DNA of 64,000 nucleotides from Sanguibacter antarcticus (GCF_002564005.1 NZ_PDJG01000001.1:2108001-2172000); one strand, 5' to 3'. Positions 49,550 to 59,831 are shown, counted from the first letter of the stretch. Notes: generated by a model from the sequence alone, not told the origin. Numbers and translations are program-made.

Positions 49550-51213
49550 GCGATGCCCTCGAACGTGAGCAGGACCCCGTCGCCGAGATCGACGACGTCT
49601 CCCTCCGCGACGAGCGTGGGCTCGTGCGGGTGCAGGCGTCGGGGCGCCTGGCCGGAGCGCACGAGGGTCGTGCCGTTCATGGTGTCGAGGTCGACGAGCA
49701 AGACGTGCCACCCCTCGAGGCGCACCTCGAGGTGCGAGCGCGAGATGTCCTGGCTCGGGCTGACCACCGTGACGAGCCGAGGCCCCGGCGACTGCCGCGA
49801 CTGCGGCATCGGGAACCGTCCGACCACGACAGGCTGCACGAGGTCGACAACCTCCCCGTGAGAGAAGCGCACCCGACCGAGGGACGGACGCTCGACGAGC
49901 TGGGCGTTCGGGCTCAGCCCTCCCCCGCACTGAGAGCACGTCATCCGGACCGGCGGGTTGGCGTGGCCGAAGAAGCACGACCGCGCCAAGATCTCCGGCG
50001 CCCGCGGCGCAGGTCCTCGCGGCGCCGAGACAGGTGGCGCGGACAGGTCAGCGGGCTGCTGGGCTGGCGGGGCTGGCGGGGCTGGCGGGACGACGACACC
50101 GTACGTACCCCCCTCCCCTGCAGAGGGCGTCTCGCGGGAACCGTCGCCTGTGGCGGGCGGCGGAGGTGGCACGGGCGGCATCGGTGTCGGCACCGAGCGG
50201 GCACGCACAGGGACGGGAACCACCGGTCCAGCCGTCGAGAGGATCGTCGAGTCGTCGAGGTCGCGATCGTCGAGGTCGGCCTCAGAAGGTGCTTCGTCGA
50301 CGGCGTCGATCGTCTCCGTGCCAGCACCGGTGCCGGTGCCGCTGCCGACCTGGTCGACGTCGACGGTGTCGGAGCCTGCGCGCTCCGGGCTGTCGAGGGA
50401 AGACTCGTCGTGTGCTGGACCGTCAGCAGTCTCCGCCGCGGCGGCGTCGCTGACGTCGCTGACGTCGCTGGCGTCGCTGGCGTCGCTGCTCTCGGCGCGC
50501 CAGTCCTCGGGAACGTCGGCGAGGGTCTGCCCGAACTCCGGAAGATTCGCCGAGGTCTGCTCGGGCTCGAGCCTCGAACCGGGCTCCTCCTCCGGCTCGA
50601 CGCTCTGCTCGACACCCGGCTCGGCATTCGGCTCGACGGTGGCCTCCGCGACCGGGGCTTCTGCAACCAGGGCGTCTGCCGCCACGGCAGGTTCGACGTC
50701 ACTCGATGCCTCAGCAGCGGTATCGCTGAGCGGAGCACCGGCGACGTCCCACCTGAGCGTCGAGACCGGGACGATACCACTGACGATCGTGAGCAGGCAC
50801 TCCCCCGCGCCCGGGCCGCCAGGTCCGAGAGCGATCGTCTGCACGCCCGCGACCTGCTTCTCCACCCAGGTGGTGACGCTGCGCCCGACGACGTCCGTCT
50901 CGCCCTCGGACGCACGGACGTGCACCTCGAGCTCGCCGCGAGACGCGACGTGCGCGGCGGATGTCGAGTCACCGTCCAGAGGGTCCCCAGCAACGAGCAC
51001 GACCACCGAGAACCCGGGCAACGCCCTCCAGGTCGGGTCGAGGACGCCCGTCACCGCGTCGAGGACGGCGGCCATCCCGTCGCCCGGCGAGAGTCGCTCG
51101 AGGACGTCCCACAGCCGGGCAAGGTCCGATGCCCCGACGGTCGGGTCCACGACCACCACGCGTCCAGGCTGCACGAGCGCGGACGCCGGGCCTGGTGCGT
51201 AGCGGATCGGCAT
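49546..51213 (-). CDS. Zinc-ribbon and FHA-domain protein with long disordered linker
   Basis: 555 residues. An N-terminal globular domain (about 1-165), a long acidic Ala/Glu/Ser/Asp-rich linker (about 170-400) that includes tandem Ser-Asp repeats, a zinc ribbon (CFFGHANPP…CSQCGG, three Cys and one His), and a canonical C-terminal FHA domain (about 450-555) with VVVGRFP, SRSHLEV and NGTTL. The FHA domain binds phosphothreonine, and the kinase made from the overlapping gene is the obvious source. The linker is rich in possible phospho-acceptors. It is probably the adaptor or main substrate of the cluster. Confidence 0.85.
   Translation of the reverse strand: MPIRYAPGPASALVQPGRVVVVDPTVGASDLARLWDVLERLSPGDGMAAVLDAVTGVLDPTWRALPGFSVVVLVAGDPLDGDSTSAAHVASRGELEVHVRASEGETDVVGRSVTTWVEKQVAGVQTIALGPGGPGAGECLLTIVSGIVPVSTLRWDVAGAPLSDTAAEASSDVEPAVAADALVAEAPVAEATVEPNAEPGVEQSVEPEEEPGSRLEPEQTSANLPEFGQTLADVPEDWRAESSDASDASDVSDVSDAAAAETADGPAHDESSLDSPERAGSDTVDVDQVGSGTGTGAGTETIDAVDEAPSEADLDDRDLDDSTILSTAGPVVPVPVRARSVPTPMPPVPPPPPATGDGSRETPSAGEGGTYGVVVPPAPPAPPAQQPADLSAPPVSAPRGPAPRAPEILARSCFFGHANPPVRMTCSQCGGGLSPNAQLVERPSLGRVRFSHGEVVDLVQPVVVGRFPMPQSRQSPGPRLVTVVSPSQDISRSHLEVRLEGWHVLLVDLDTMNGTTLVRSGQAPRRLHPHEPTLVAEGDVVDLGDGVLLTFEGIA
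50446..50490. repeat. Five tandem 9-bp units in the FHA protein gene
   Basis: The unit GTCGCTGAC is repeated five times with small changes (…GGC, …GCT). It encodes a Ser-Asp-Ala/Val repeat on the minus strand. The unit is a multiple of three, so copy-number change would keep the frame. Confidence 0.85.
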
Positions 51214-51320
51214 GGTGTCCTCGTCTTCTCGTCGTCGCGCGCCATCGAAGGGCCGCAGGCTGGTGCACGGGCTCGCGTCGTCGCTCTGTCGGGTGCCACG
51301 GTTGCCGAGGACGTTAGCGC

Positions 51321-52121
51321 CTATGTCGAGAGAACGGAACTCTGCCGGCCGAAGGTGTGGACGCCGCCGGCGCCCTCCGTGCCGAGGTCTGCGCCGACGT
51401 CGACGACCACGACCGTGATGTTGTCGCGGCCGCCCGACAGCAGAGCACAGTTCACGAGCTGGTCTGCGGCGAGCTGAGGATGGGGCTGAGCCCGGAGCAC
51501 GGCTGCGATCTCTCCCGCGCTGACGTCGTCGCTCAACCCGTCGGAGCAGATGAGGATGCGCTCCCCGGGAACCATCGGCATGTACCAGCAGTCGGGTTGC
51601 GGCTCCACGAGCCCACCGAGCGCTCGTGTGATGACGTGGCGACGCGCATACGTCCGGGCTTCTTGCGGGGTCACCTCACCCGCAGCGACAAGCTCTTGGA
51701 CGAGAGAGTGGTCGACGGTCACCTGCTGGAGCTCTTCGTCCATGAACCGGTACGTCCGCGAGTCACCGACGTTCGTGACGAGCCATGTCGGCACACCCCC
51801 GTGGTCGACAGCGACGACCCCGGACAACGTCGTGCCTGCTCCCCGTCCCGGCTGGGTCGCGATACGCGAGATCGCCCCGTGCGCGTCGCTCACAGCCTCT
51901 CGCACGTCGTCGACGGTCGCGTTGTTCGACTCGCCGAGACCGCACAGGATGGCGACTGCGGTCGCGCTCGCCCGTGCACCGGCCTCGTGCCCGCCCATCC
52001 CGTCGGCGACGAAGTACACACCGCGCGCAGCATGGAACGAGTCTTCGTTCGCGGACCGCCGTCGACCAGCGTGTGTCGTCGCACCCCAGCGCAGGGTGCT
52101 GGTGGCGTATCGCATGCTCAC
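51321..52121 (-). CDS. PP2C-family protein phosphatase
   Basis: 266 residues with the metal-binding aspartates of PP2C: Asp27 (RRSANEDSFH), Asp40 (FVADGMGGHEAG), SDGLSDDVS and the closing GGRDNITVVVV. It is cytosolic, without membrane helix, and should dephosphorylate targets of the Ser/Thr kinase two genes downstream. The start is the GTG at 52121 with GAGGGGG just upstream; Met3 at 52115 is possible. It is the first gene of the cluster, 107 nt before the FHA gene. Confidence 0.92.
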   Translation of the reverse strand: MSMRYATSTLRWGATTHAGRRRSANEDSFHAARGVYFVADGMGGHEAGARASATAVAILCGLGESNNATVDDVREAVSDAHGAISRIATQPGRGAGTTLSGVVAVDHGGVPTWLVTNVGDSRTYRFMDEELQQVTVDHSLVQELVAAGEVTPQEARTYARRHVITRALGGLVEPQPDCWYMPMVPGERILICSDGLSDDVSAGEIAAVLRAQPHPQLAADQLVNCALLSGGRDNITVVVVDVGADLGTEGAGGVHTFGRQSSVLST

Positions 52122-52262
52122 CGTGCACCCCCTCGTTCGTTCGCCAGGAGCCGTCCTGGAACTGCCTGACGCTCTGTGTTTCCTGACCGTAAACCGCTTG
52201 ACGCCGACGGGCGATGGGGACTACTCCCCTCGTTTCACCCTCACCTCGTGCGCGTCGCCGCG

Positions 52263-53279
52263 TCACGCCGTGCGGTCGACGAGCGCGTCCGCGAACGAGA
52301 CGAGGGCCGCCCTGACCGGGCCGTCGGGCAACGGCTCCAACTCAGCGACCGCGGCTCGGGCCCACGCGATGGCCTGAGCCCGGGTCTCCTCGACGACAGC
52401 GTGGGTCCGCAGCGCACCGACAGCCCGCTCGAGATCCGCATCGGAGGCGAGGTCGCCGTCCAGCAGACCCAGGAGCTCGACGTCCTCACGCGAGGCTGCG
52501 ACCCCGGCAGCGGCGATCCGGCTCCGGAGCAGGAGCACAGGCATGGTGGGGACACGTTCCCGCAGGTCAGTGCCGGGCGTCTTCCCCGTGAGCACACCGT
52601 CAGACGTGAGATCGATGACGTCGTCCGCCAGCTGGAACGCGACGCCGAGCTTCTCTCCGTAGCCCGCGACGGTCTCGACCACCTCGGGGCGGCAGCCGGC
52701 GAACTTCGCTCCGAAACGGGCAGACGTCGCCAGGAGCGACGCCGTCTTGTCCGACAGGACACGCAGATAGTGCTGCACCGGGTCCTCGCCGCGCGACGGC
52801 CCGACCGTCTCGTGGAGCTGGCCCAGGCAGAGTCGCTCGAAGGTCTCGGCCTGCAGCCGGACCGCTTCAGGGCCGAGACCGGCTACCGTCCGGGACGCAC
52901 GCGCGAAGAGAAGATCACCCGTGAGGATGGCGACCGAGTTGCCCCAGACCTCGTGCGCGGCCGGAGCGCCGCGTCGCAGCGGCGCCGAGTCCATGACGTC
53001 GTCGTGGTACAGCGTCGCGAGGTGGGTGAGCTCGACGACGACGGCGGCGTCGATCACCTCAGGGCGTGACGCCTCGCCCAGCTCGGCCGTCAGCAGCACA
53101 AGCATGGGGCGCAAGCGTTTGCCCCCGGCATTGACGAGATGTCGTGAGGCAGTGTCAGCGAGGGTGTCGGCGTTGGTCACCGAGTCGCGCAGACGCTCCT
53201 CGACGAGGGCGAGGCGGCGCACGAGCGTCTCAGACAGCTCTCCGTCCACGTCTGGCATGCCGATCGAAGCGTTAGTCAC
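52263..53279 (-). CDS. Polyprenyl (probably hepta- to nonaprenyl) diphosphate synthase
   Basis: 338 residues. An all-trans prenyltransferase with the first Asp-rich motif DDVMD (93-97), preceded by LATLYH, and the second motif DDVID (219-223) in FQLADDVIDLTSD. Bulky side chains are absent just before the first motif, which favours a long product. It makes the isoprenoid tail of menaquinone from IPP and a short allylic diphosphate. Next to the nuo operon this suggests a respiratory quinone role. A strong hairpin separates it from nuoN, so it is transcribed on its own. Confidence 0.9.
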   Translation of the reverse strand: MTNASIGMPDVDGELSETLVRRLALVEERLRDSVTNADTLADTASRHLVNAGGKRLRPMLVLLTAELGEASRPEVIDAAVVVELTHLATLYHDDVMDSAPLRRGAPAAHEVWGNSVAILTGDLLFARASRTVAGLGPEAVRLQAETFERLCLGQLHETVGPSRGEDPVQHYLRVLSDKTASLLATSARFGAKFAGCRPEVVETVAGYGEKLGVAFQLADDVIDLTSDGVLTGKTPGTDLRERVPTMPVLLLRSRIAAAGVAASREDVELLGLLDGDLASDADLERAVGALRTHAVVEETRAQAIAWARAAVAELEPLPDGPVRAALVSFADALVDRTA

Positions 53280-53371
53280 AGGTAGAACCTATCCGGTGTC
53301 ATCCGGTGCTCCGACCCAGACGCACGACGACTGACCGATCTGTCACGGATGTCCGCCGGCATCGGCGCGGA

Positions 53372-53401
53372 TCTGGCGTTCGGCTCCAGCCGAACGCCAG
53401 A
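53372..53401 (-). terminator. Terminator of the nuo operon
   Basis: A perfect 13-bp stem (TCTGGCGTTCGGC with its complement) and a 4-nt loop, 16 nt beyond the nuoN stop codon. It ends the operon before the polyprenyl synthase gene. Confidence 0.82.
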
Positions 53402-53417
53402 CCTGTGCCGACCATCG

Positions 53418-55151
53418 TCAGCGGATGCCGGACACTCTGGCGATGACAGCCAGGACCGGAGACGGGAAGACCCCGAGGACGAGCACCGCGGCAGCCGTCA
53501 CAGCGATGGTGAACGCAGTCATCCCTTCGGAACGGACGACAGTGACCGCCGGAGCACCCGTCGCGACGAGCACCGACGAACGCGCCGTGTGGGTGGCCCC
53601 CACCTCGTTCTCGCCCGCCTCGGTCTCAGCAGGCTCGACCGGAGCCATGCCCTCGGGCGACGTGAAGAACATGATGACGATGACCCGGATGTAGAAGAAC
53701 ACCGCGACCGCAGACGCGAGCACACCGACGACGGCGAGGACCGTCGAGTCTCCGAGGACCTGGTTGCCCTCGACCGCCGCAGCGAACGCACCGAACTTGG
53801 CGATGAACCCGCCCGTGAGCGGGATCCCGGCGAACGAGAGCAAGAACAGGGCGAACGAGCCCGCGAGCCACGGCCTGCGCCGTCCGAGACCGGCCCACTG
53901 CCCGAGGTGGGTAGCCTCGCCGAGGATCTCCCCTCCCGGACCGACCTCGCGCACGAGCGTGACGACGGCGAACGCACCCACGGTCGCGAGCCCATAGACC
54001 AGCAGGTAGAAGACGACAGCCTTGATGCCCTCGCCGTTGAACGCGAGGAGCGCGACGAGGACGAACCCTGCGTGGGCGATCGAGGAGTAGCCGAGCATCC
54101 GCTTCATGTCCGTCTGCGTCGCACCGACGATCGTTCCGACGACCATCGTCGCGATCGCCACGACCCACAGCGCGGCCTTCACCGAGTCGAGCATCTCGAG
54201 CGAGCCGACGAAGCCCCCCGCGTAGATGAACCGGAGGAGCGCGCCGAAGGCGGCGACCTTGGTGCACGCCGCCATGAATCCCGTGATGGGTGTGGGGGCA
54301 CCTTGATAGACGTCCGGCGTCCACGCCTGGAACGGTACGGCGCCCACCTTGAACAGCAGCCCGGCGATGACGAAGAGCGTGCCGAGAAGCCACAAGAGCT
54401 CCCAGCCGTCCGGAGCGTCTCCCTGGGCGACGCTCGTGGACGCGGCTCCGATGCCTTGGAGGGTGACGGATCCGGAGTATCCGTACAGCAGCGCTGCCCC
54501 GAAGAGGAAGAGCGCAGACGAGAAGGCGCCGAGGACAAAGTACTTGAACGAAGCCTCCTGCGAGAGCAGGCGACGACGCCGGGCCATGCCCGAGAGCACG
54601 TAGAGCGGCAACGAGAGCACCTCGAGAGCGATGAACATCGTCACGAGGTCCCCGGCTGCGGGGAAGATGAGCATGCCCGCGACAGCGAACATGAGCAGCG
54701 GATAGGCCTCGGTCTGCTCGAGCCCCTTGCGGCGCGCGAGGTCCTCGTAGTCGGATCCTGGGATGGCGGCAGCGCTCGGAGCGAAGGGGCTCTGCATCGC
54801 TGCCGTGCGGTCCGAGACGACGAGGAGCGCGAGCAGCGCCAGGAGAGCGATCGTGCCCTGGAGGAGCATCGCTGTGCCGTCGAGCACGAGGGCGCCGCCG
54901 AGGACGGTCTTGCCCCCCGGCGCGTCCGTCCCGGTCCACGCGATCCCTTGCCAGACGATCACGCCGAGCGCCGCCGCGAGGGAGACGGTCGTGAGGACCA
55001 CCTGCACCGTACGGCGCAACCGTGCAGGGACGAAGGACTCGACGAGCACCCCGAGCACCCCGGCGCTGACGACGATGATGAGCGGTGCGAGGGCGGCCCA
55101 CTCGACCGCGGGCGCGACGAACACGCCCTCTGCTGCAGCGTGCACGATCAC
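53418..55151 (-). CDS. nuoN: NADH-quinone oxidoreductase subunit N
   Basis: 577 residues, about fourteen membrane helices of the antiporter-like Mrp family. Landmarks include YFVLGAFSSALFLFGAALLYG, FKVGAVPFQAWTPDVYQGAPTPITGFMA with the conserved Lys, and LLSFAGIPLTGGFIAKF. It is one of three proton-pumping antiporter-like subunits of complex I. The GTG start at 55151 overlaps the nuoM stop (GTGA). An acidic loop (about 515-540) precedes the last helix. Confidence 0.95.
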   Translation of the reverse strand: MIVHAAAEGVFVAPAVEWAALAPLIIVVSAGVLGVLVESFVPARLRRTVQVVLTTVSLAAALGVIVWQGIAWTGTDAPGGKTVLGGALVLDGTAMLLQGTIALLALLALLVVSDRTAAMQSPFAPSAAAIPGSDYEDLARRKGLEQTEAYPLLMFAVAGMLIFPAAGDLVTMFIALEVLSLPLYVLSGMARRRRLLSQEASFKYFVLGAFSSALFLFGAALLYGYSGSVTLQGIGAASTSVAQGDAPDGWELLWLLGTLFVIAGLLFKVGAVPFQAWTPDVYQGAPTPITGFMAACTKVAAFGALLRFIYAGGFVGSLEMLDSVKAALWVVAIATMVVGTIVGATQTDMKRMLGYSSIAHAGFVLVALLAFNGEGIKAVVFYLLVYGLATVGAFAVVTLVREVGPGGEILGEATHLGQWAGLGRRRPWLAGSFALFLLSFAGIPLTGGFIAKFGAFAAAVEGNQVLGDSTVLAVVGVLASAVAVFFYIRVIVIMFFTSPEGMAPVEPAETEAGENEVGATHTARSSVLVATGAPAVTVVRSEGMTAFTIAVTAAAVLVLGVFPSPVLAVIARVSGIR

Positions 55152-56752
55152 GAGTGGCTCCCCTCGGTGGGCTGGGCGGTGCTGTCGTCGACCACGGCTG
55201 CGTCGGGCGTGAGCCCGACCAGCTCCACGGTCACCGCAGCGGGCTCTCGGACGAGCTCGAGCGCCGCGCCGGGCACGAACCCGAGCACGAGCAGCCCGAC
55301 GACGAGCGGTGCGGCGACCCACTTCTCGCGAGCCGACAGGTCGTGCGTCCCGGCGAGCTCGTCACGCACCGGCCCGGTGAAGATGCGCTGGTAGGTGAGC
55401 AGCACGTACAGGGCCGCGAGGATCACGCCGGTCGCGGCGACGATCGCTGCCGCAGGGCTGCGTCCGTACGTCCCGACGAGCACCATGATCTCCGAGACGA
55501 ACGTCGAGAGCCCCGGCAGCGAGAGCGCGGAGAGCCCGGCGACGAGGAACGTCCCGGCGAGCACGGGCACCACCTTCTGCAGGCCGCCGAAGTCGGCGAT
55601 CTGCCGCGAACGACCCGACGGGGACCGTGCGACGAGGAATCCCGCCACGAGGAAGAGCAGCCCGGTGGAGATGCCGTGGTTGACCATGTAGAAGGACGCC
55701 CCGGCGACGCTCAGCTGCTGGAACGCGAAGATGCCGAGGACGATGAACCCGAAGTGCGACACAGACGTGTAGGCGACGAGCCGCATGATGTCCTGCTGAC
55801 CGAGGGCCAGGAGCGCGCCGTAGAGGATCGAGACGACCGCGAGAACGATGATCACGGGCGCCGCCCACCGGGACGCGTGCGGGAAGAGCGGGAGGCAGAG
55901 CGTGAGCATCCCGAAGGTCCCGACCTTGTCGAGGACGCCGACGAGGAGCACCGAGGTGCCCGCCGGGGCGTGCTCGGCCGCGTCAGGCAGCCAGGAGTGC
56001 ACGGGGAAGAGCGGGGCCTTGATCGCGAACGCGAGGAAGAACCCGAGGAACAGCAGCCGCTCGGTCGTCGGGTCGAACGAGAGACCCGTGAGGTTCTCGG
56101 TGAGGAAGCCCTGCGGCCCACCAGGCCCCTGGACGTAGAGCGCGATGACGGCCACGAGCATGACGAGGCCACCAGCGAGCGAGAAGATGAGGAACTTGAT
56201 CGCGGCGTACCGTCGCCGTGCCCCGTCTCCGAACCCACCGATCATGAAGTAGACCGGGATGAGCATGGCCTCGAACACCACGTAGAACAGGAACACGTCC
56301 CGCGCCGCGAAGATGAGGACCATGAACATCTCGAGCACGAGGACCAGCGCGAGGTAGTGGCGCAGCCGGACGAACCCAGGAGCGCGGTCCGGCTCGACGA
56401 CCTCAGGCCGGTCGATCCCCTGCTCGCGCCACGCTGCACCGATGACGAGCGGGACGAGGACGACGCTCAGCGACACGAGGAGCAGCCCCACACCGTCGAC
56501 GCCGAGCGCGTAGCTCACGCCGAGCTGGCGGATCCACTCGTGGGTCTCGGTGAGCTGGTACGTCCCGGACGCGGTGCGGTCGAACGCGGCGACGGTCACG
56601 ACGAGCAGGACGACCTCGGCCAGAGAGAATCCCAGGGCGAGCGGTCGCGCCAGATGGACCGACCGCTTCGGTAGTGCCCACAGCACGAGCGCGCCGACGA
56701 GCGGCAACGCGACGAGCAGGGTGAGCCATGGCATGTTCGCATCGATGTTCAT
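55148..56752 (-). CDS. nuoM: NADH-quinone oxidoreductase subunit M
   Basis: 534 residues, about fourteen helices, antiporter-like subunit. The conserved Glu and Lys of the half-channels lie in FYVVFEAMLIPVYFMIGGFG and FLAFAIKAPLFPVHSWLPDAAEHAPAGTSVLL. The start is ATG at 56752 with GAGGGCGGG close by; Met7 at 56734 is an alternative. It follows nuoL after 12 nt and is coupled to nuoN. Confidence 0.95.
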   Translation of the reverse strand: MNIDANMPWLTLLVALPLVGALVLWALPKRSVHLARPLALGFSLAEVVLLVVTVAAFDRTASGTYQLTETHEWIRQLGVSYALGVDGVGLLLVSLSVVLVPLVIGAAWREQGIDRPEVVEPDRAPGFVRLRHYLALVLVLEMFMVLIFAARDVFLFYVVFEAMLIPVYFMIGGFGDGARRRYAAIKFLIFSLAGGLVMLVAVIALYVQGPGGPQGFLTENLTGLSFDPTTERLLFLGFFLAFAIKAPLFPVHSWLPDAAEHAPAGTSVLLVGVLDKVGTFGMLTLCLPLFPHASRWAAPVIIVLAVVSILYGALLALGQQDIMRLVAYTSVSHFGFIVLGIFAFQQLSVAGASFYMVNHGISTGLLFLVAGFLVARSPSGRSRQIADFGGLQKVVPVLAGTFLVAGLSALSLPGLSTFVSEIMVLVGTYGRSPAAAIVAATGVILAALYVLLTYQRIFTGPVRDELAGTHDLSAREKWVAAPLVVGLLVLGFVPGAALELVREPAAVTVELVGLTPDAAVVDDSTAQPTEGSHS

Positions 56753-56764
56753 CTGCCCGCCCTC

Positions 56765-58705
56765 TCAGTTCCACACGCTCAGGACGACCACGACGAGCAC
56801 GCCTAGGCCCGCGAGCATCATGGCGGCATAGGACCGCACATATCCGTTCTGCATCCGCTTCACACCGATCCCGACCAACCCGAGGAATCCTGCGAATCCC
56901 ATGAAGCCACCGTCCACAACCTTCTTGTCTGCGTAGACGAGAGAACGGGTCAGGTACTGGCCCGGACGCTGGAGGAGGTTCTGGTTGACGACCTCCTGGT
57001 AGAGATCGACACGCGCAGCCCGCGTGAGCGCGGTACCGCGCGGCGGCACGACCGGGACCGCCGAGGCAGCGTACTGACGCCAGGCGAGGAACACGCCGGC
57101 GAGGACGAGCGCGAGCGTCGCCGCCATGATCACGGGGACGGGCAGCACAGGTTCGTGGTGCTCGACGTGACCGGTGACCGGTTCCAGCCACGTGGTGAAG
57201 GTGCTGCCGATCATGAGCACGCCTCCGAGGGCGGCTGAGCCGACCGCGAGGATGATCATGGGCCACGTCATGAGGGCAGGTGACTCGTGCGGGTGACGGT
57301 GCGGGGTCTCCGGCGTCATGGACCCGTCGGACAGCTCGGTCGCCCAGCGCTTGTCGCCGTGGAACGTCATGAAGAAGAGGCGCGACATGTAGAAGGCCGT
57401 AATCCCGGCGCCGACGAGGGCGACGAGACCGAAGACCCACGGCTGCCAGCCCTGCGCGCCGTCAGCAGCGAACGCGGACTCGATGATCTTGTCCTTGCTC
57501 CAGAAACCCGAGAACGGTGGGATCCCGAGGATCGCCAGCCATCCGACACCGAAGGTCAGCCACGTGACCTTCATGTACTTCGACAGGGCACCGAAGCGAC
57601 GCATGTTCACGTCGTCGTCCATGCCGTGCATGACCGAGCCTGCTCCGAGGAACATGCCGGCCTTGAAGAAGCCGTGGGTGAGGAGGTGGAAGATCGCGAA
57701 CGCATACCCGATCGGGCCGAGGCCCGCAGCGAGCATCATGTAGCCGATCTGGGACATGGTCGACGCGGCGAGAGCCTTCTTGATGTCGTCCTTGGCACAG
57801 CCGACGATCGCTCCGAAGAGGAGCGTCACCGCACCGACGATCGCGGTGACGAGCAGCGCGGTCGGCGCCTCGGTGAAGATCGGGCCCGAGCGCACCACCA
57901 GGTAGACACCGGCGGTGACCATGGTCGCAGCGTGGATGAGCGCCGAGACCGGCGTCGGGCCTGCCATCGCGTCGCCGAGCCACGACTGGAGGGGGAACTG
58001 GGCGCTCTTGCCGCACGCGGCGACGAGCAGCACGAGGGCGATCGCGGTGAGGACCGCGGTGTCGGTCGACGATGCTGCCCCGGCGAAGACGGTCGCGAAG
58101 TCGACGGCGCCGAACGTCGCGAACATGATCATGATCGCGACGATCATGCCCACGTCGGCGATGCGGTTGACGATGAACGCCTTCGTGGCGGCCGTCGCGT
58201 TGGCGGGCACGTGGTTCCAGAACCCGATGAGCAGGTACGACGCGAGGCCGACGCCTTCCCAGCCGACGAAGAGCAGCAGGTAGGAGTCCGCGAGGACGAG
58301 CGTGAGCATCGCGGCGACGAAGAGGTTGAGGTACGCGAAGAACCGTCGCCGGTCGGCGTCGTGCTCCATGTAGGCCACGGAGTAGACGTGGATGAGCGTG
58401 CCGACGAAGGTCACGAGCATGACGAACGTCAGGCTCAACGGGTCGACCCGGAGGCCTGCGTCGACGTTCAGCGTCCCGGCGTCGAGCCACGAGAAGAGGT
58501 GGACGTCGACGACGCGGTCGTGCGCGTCACGGCTGAGCAGGGCGAGGAGGACGAGGAGCCCGACGACGAAGCTCGACCCGGAGACCGCGACCCCCATCCA
58601 GTGGCCCCAGCCGTCGGCGCGGCGCCCGACGAGGAGCAGTACTGCAGCCCCGACGAGGGGGATGGCGATGAGCAGCCAGGCTGCATCGATCAGTGACGTG
58701 TCCAA
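56765..58705 (-). CDS. nuoL: NADH-quinone oxidoreductase subunit L
   Basis: 646 residues, about sixteen helices including the long C-terminal lateral helix that braces the membrane arm. Landmarks are [59 protein letters not shown] and [16 protein letters not shown]. It is the distal proton-pumping subunit of complex I. Its start lies 15 nt behind the nuoK stop. Confidence 0.96.
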   Translation of the reverse strand: MDTSLIDAAWLLIAIPLVGAAVLLLVGRRADGWGHWMGVAVSGSSFVVGLLVLLALLSRDAHDRVVDVHLFSWLDAGTLNVDAGLRVDPLSLTFVMLVTFVGTLIHVYSVAYMEHDADRRRFFAYLNLFVAAMLTLVLADSYLLLFVGWEGVGLASYLLIGFWNHVPANATAATKAFIVNRIADVGMIVAIMIMFATFGAVDFATVFAGAASSTDTAVLTAIALVLLVAACGKSAQFPLQSWLGDAMAGPTPVSALIHAATMVTAGVYLVVRSGPIFTEAPTALLVTAIVGAVTLLFGAIVGCAKDDIKKALAASTMSQIGYMMLAAGLGPIGYAFAIFHLLTHGFFKAGMFLGAGSVMHGMDDDVNMRRFGALSKYMKVTWLTFGVGWLAILGIPPFSGFWSKDKIIESAFAADGAQGWQPWVFGLVALVGAGITAFYMSRLFFMTFHGDKRWATELSDGSMTPETPHRHPHESPALMTWPMIILAVGSAALGGVLMIGSTFTTWLEPVTGHVEHHEPVLPVPVIMAATLALVLAGVFLAWRQYAASAVPVVPPRGTALTRAARVDLYQEVVNQNLLQRPGQYLTRSLVYADKKVVDGGFMGFAGFLGLVGIGVKRMQNGYVRSYAAMMLAGLGVLVVVVLSVWN

Positions 58706-58720
58706 TCCGACCGCTCCCTT

Positions 58721-59020
58721 TCAGTTCTTCAGCAGGTTGACGTCGTCGACCGACGCGGACCTGCGGGTTCGGAAGATGGACACGATGATGGCGAGACCCA
58801 CCACCACCTCGGCGGCGGCGACCACCATGACGAAGAAGGCCACGACCTGCCCGGTGAGGTCGCCGTGCATCCGCGCGAAGGTGACGAACATGAGGTTCGA
58901 CGCGTTGAGCATGAGCTCGATCCCCATGAACACGATGATGGCGTTACGGCGCAGGAGCACCGTCGCGGCACCGATCGTGAAGAGGATGGCAGCGAGGACC
59001 AGATAGTTGCTGAGGTCCAT
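58721..59020 (-). CDS. nuoK: NADH-quinone oxidoreductase subunit K
   Basis: 99 residues, three helices: [41 protein letters not shown] with the essential membrane Glu, and the [17 protein letters not shown] helix with the second conserved Glu. Part of the E-channel of complex I. The start follows the nuoJ stop with a single base between them. Confidence 0.96.
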   Translation of the reverse strand: MDLSNYLVLAAILFTIGAATVLLRRNAIIVFMGIELMLNASNLMFVTFARMHGDLTGQVVAFFVMVVAAAEVVVGLAIIVSIFRTRRSASVDDVNLLKN

Positions 59021-59021
59021 G

Positions 59022-59831
59022 TCAGCGCTCCTCTTCGGTGGTGTCGACGGGGTCGTGCGGCGGTGGCCCGGCGAGCCGGCCCTGCGCTCCCGAGTCGTCG
59101 AGACCGAGGATCTCGGACTCGACCGGGGTGCCCCGCTCCTGACCACGGATGCGCAGGACGCGTGAGACGGACGACGCGATCGGGCGACCCTGGGGGTCGA
59201 GCGCAGGCACGTCCATCGCGTTGCGCTGGGCGTAGACACCGGGCGCGGGCAGCGGGACGAGCGACCCGCCACCGGCGACGCGCGCGTCGGCCATCTCCTT
59301 CTGCCCGACCCGGGGCACGAGACGCTGCTTGTGGGTGAGCGTCAGGGCAGCGAGGGCAGCGGTCACGAGGAGGATGCCGACGACCTCGAGCCCGAAGACG
59401 AAGTCGGTGAACAGGATGCGGGCGAGCCCGACCGGGTTCGTCACCTCGTTCGCCGCGGCGAGCCCGACGCCCTCGGGGAAGGAGACGCGCGTGATCACAC
59501 CGACGAGGACGGCCCCGAGGCCGAGACCGAGGAGCCACCCGACGACGCGTTGTCCGCGGATCGTCTCCACGAGGGAGTCCGAGGCGTCGACGCCGACGAG
59601 CATGATGACGAAGAGGAAGAGCATCATCACGGCGCCGGTGTACACGACGATCTGGACGATCCCGAGGAACGGCGCCTCGAGCGCGACATAGAGGACCGCG
59701 AGGCTCACCATGACAAAGACGACGCACAGCGTCGCGTGGACGGCCTTGCGCGCGAAGATCAGCCCGAGCGCAGCGATGACCATGAGGGGTGCGATGCACC
59801 AGAAGAGAACTGCTTCGGCTGTGCTGACCAT
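59022..59831 (-). CDS. nuoJ: NADH-quinone oxidoreductase subunit J, long-tailed
   Basis: 269 residues. Five helices in the first about 165 residues, including [26 protein letters not shown] with the conserved Tyr and pi-bulge segment. A cytoplasmic C-terminal tail of about 95 residues follows, well beyond the about 185 residues of E. coli NuoJ. The start overlaps the nuoI stop by one base (TGATG). Confidence 0.95.
   Translation of the reverse strand: MVSTAEAVLFWCIAPLMVIAALGLIFARKAVHATLCVVFVMVSLAVLYVALEAPFLGIVQIVVYTGAVMMLFLFVIMLVGVDASDSLVETIRGQRVVGWLLGLGLGAVLVGVITRVSFPEGVGLAAANEVTNPVGLARILFTDFVFGLEVVGILLVTAALAALTLTHKQRLVPRVGQKEMADARVAGGGSLVPLPAPGVYAQRNAMDVPALDPQGRPIASSVSRVLRIRGQERGTPVESEILGLDDSGAQGRLAGPPPHDPVDTTEEER

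Noticed and set aside
52216..52229. GGGGA-CTAC-TCCCC inverted repeat as a terminator of the prenyl synthase gene
   Set aside because: A 5-bp stem is too short to call in this G+C background; it might equally be an operator for the PP2C gene.
53349..55394. A 681-codon plus-strand frame opposite nuoN
   Set aside because: The translation is almost entirely Arg/Asp/Glu/His, the mirror of a hydrophobic membrane protein; not a gene.
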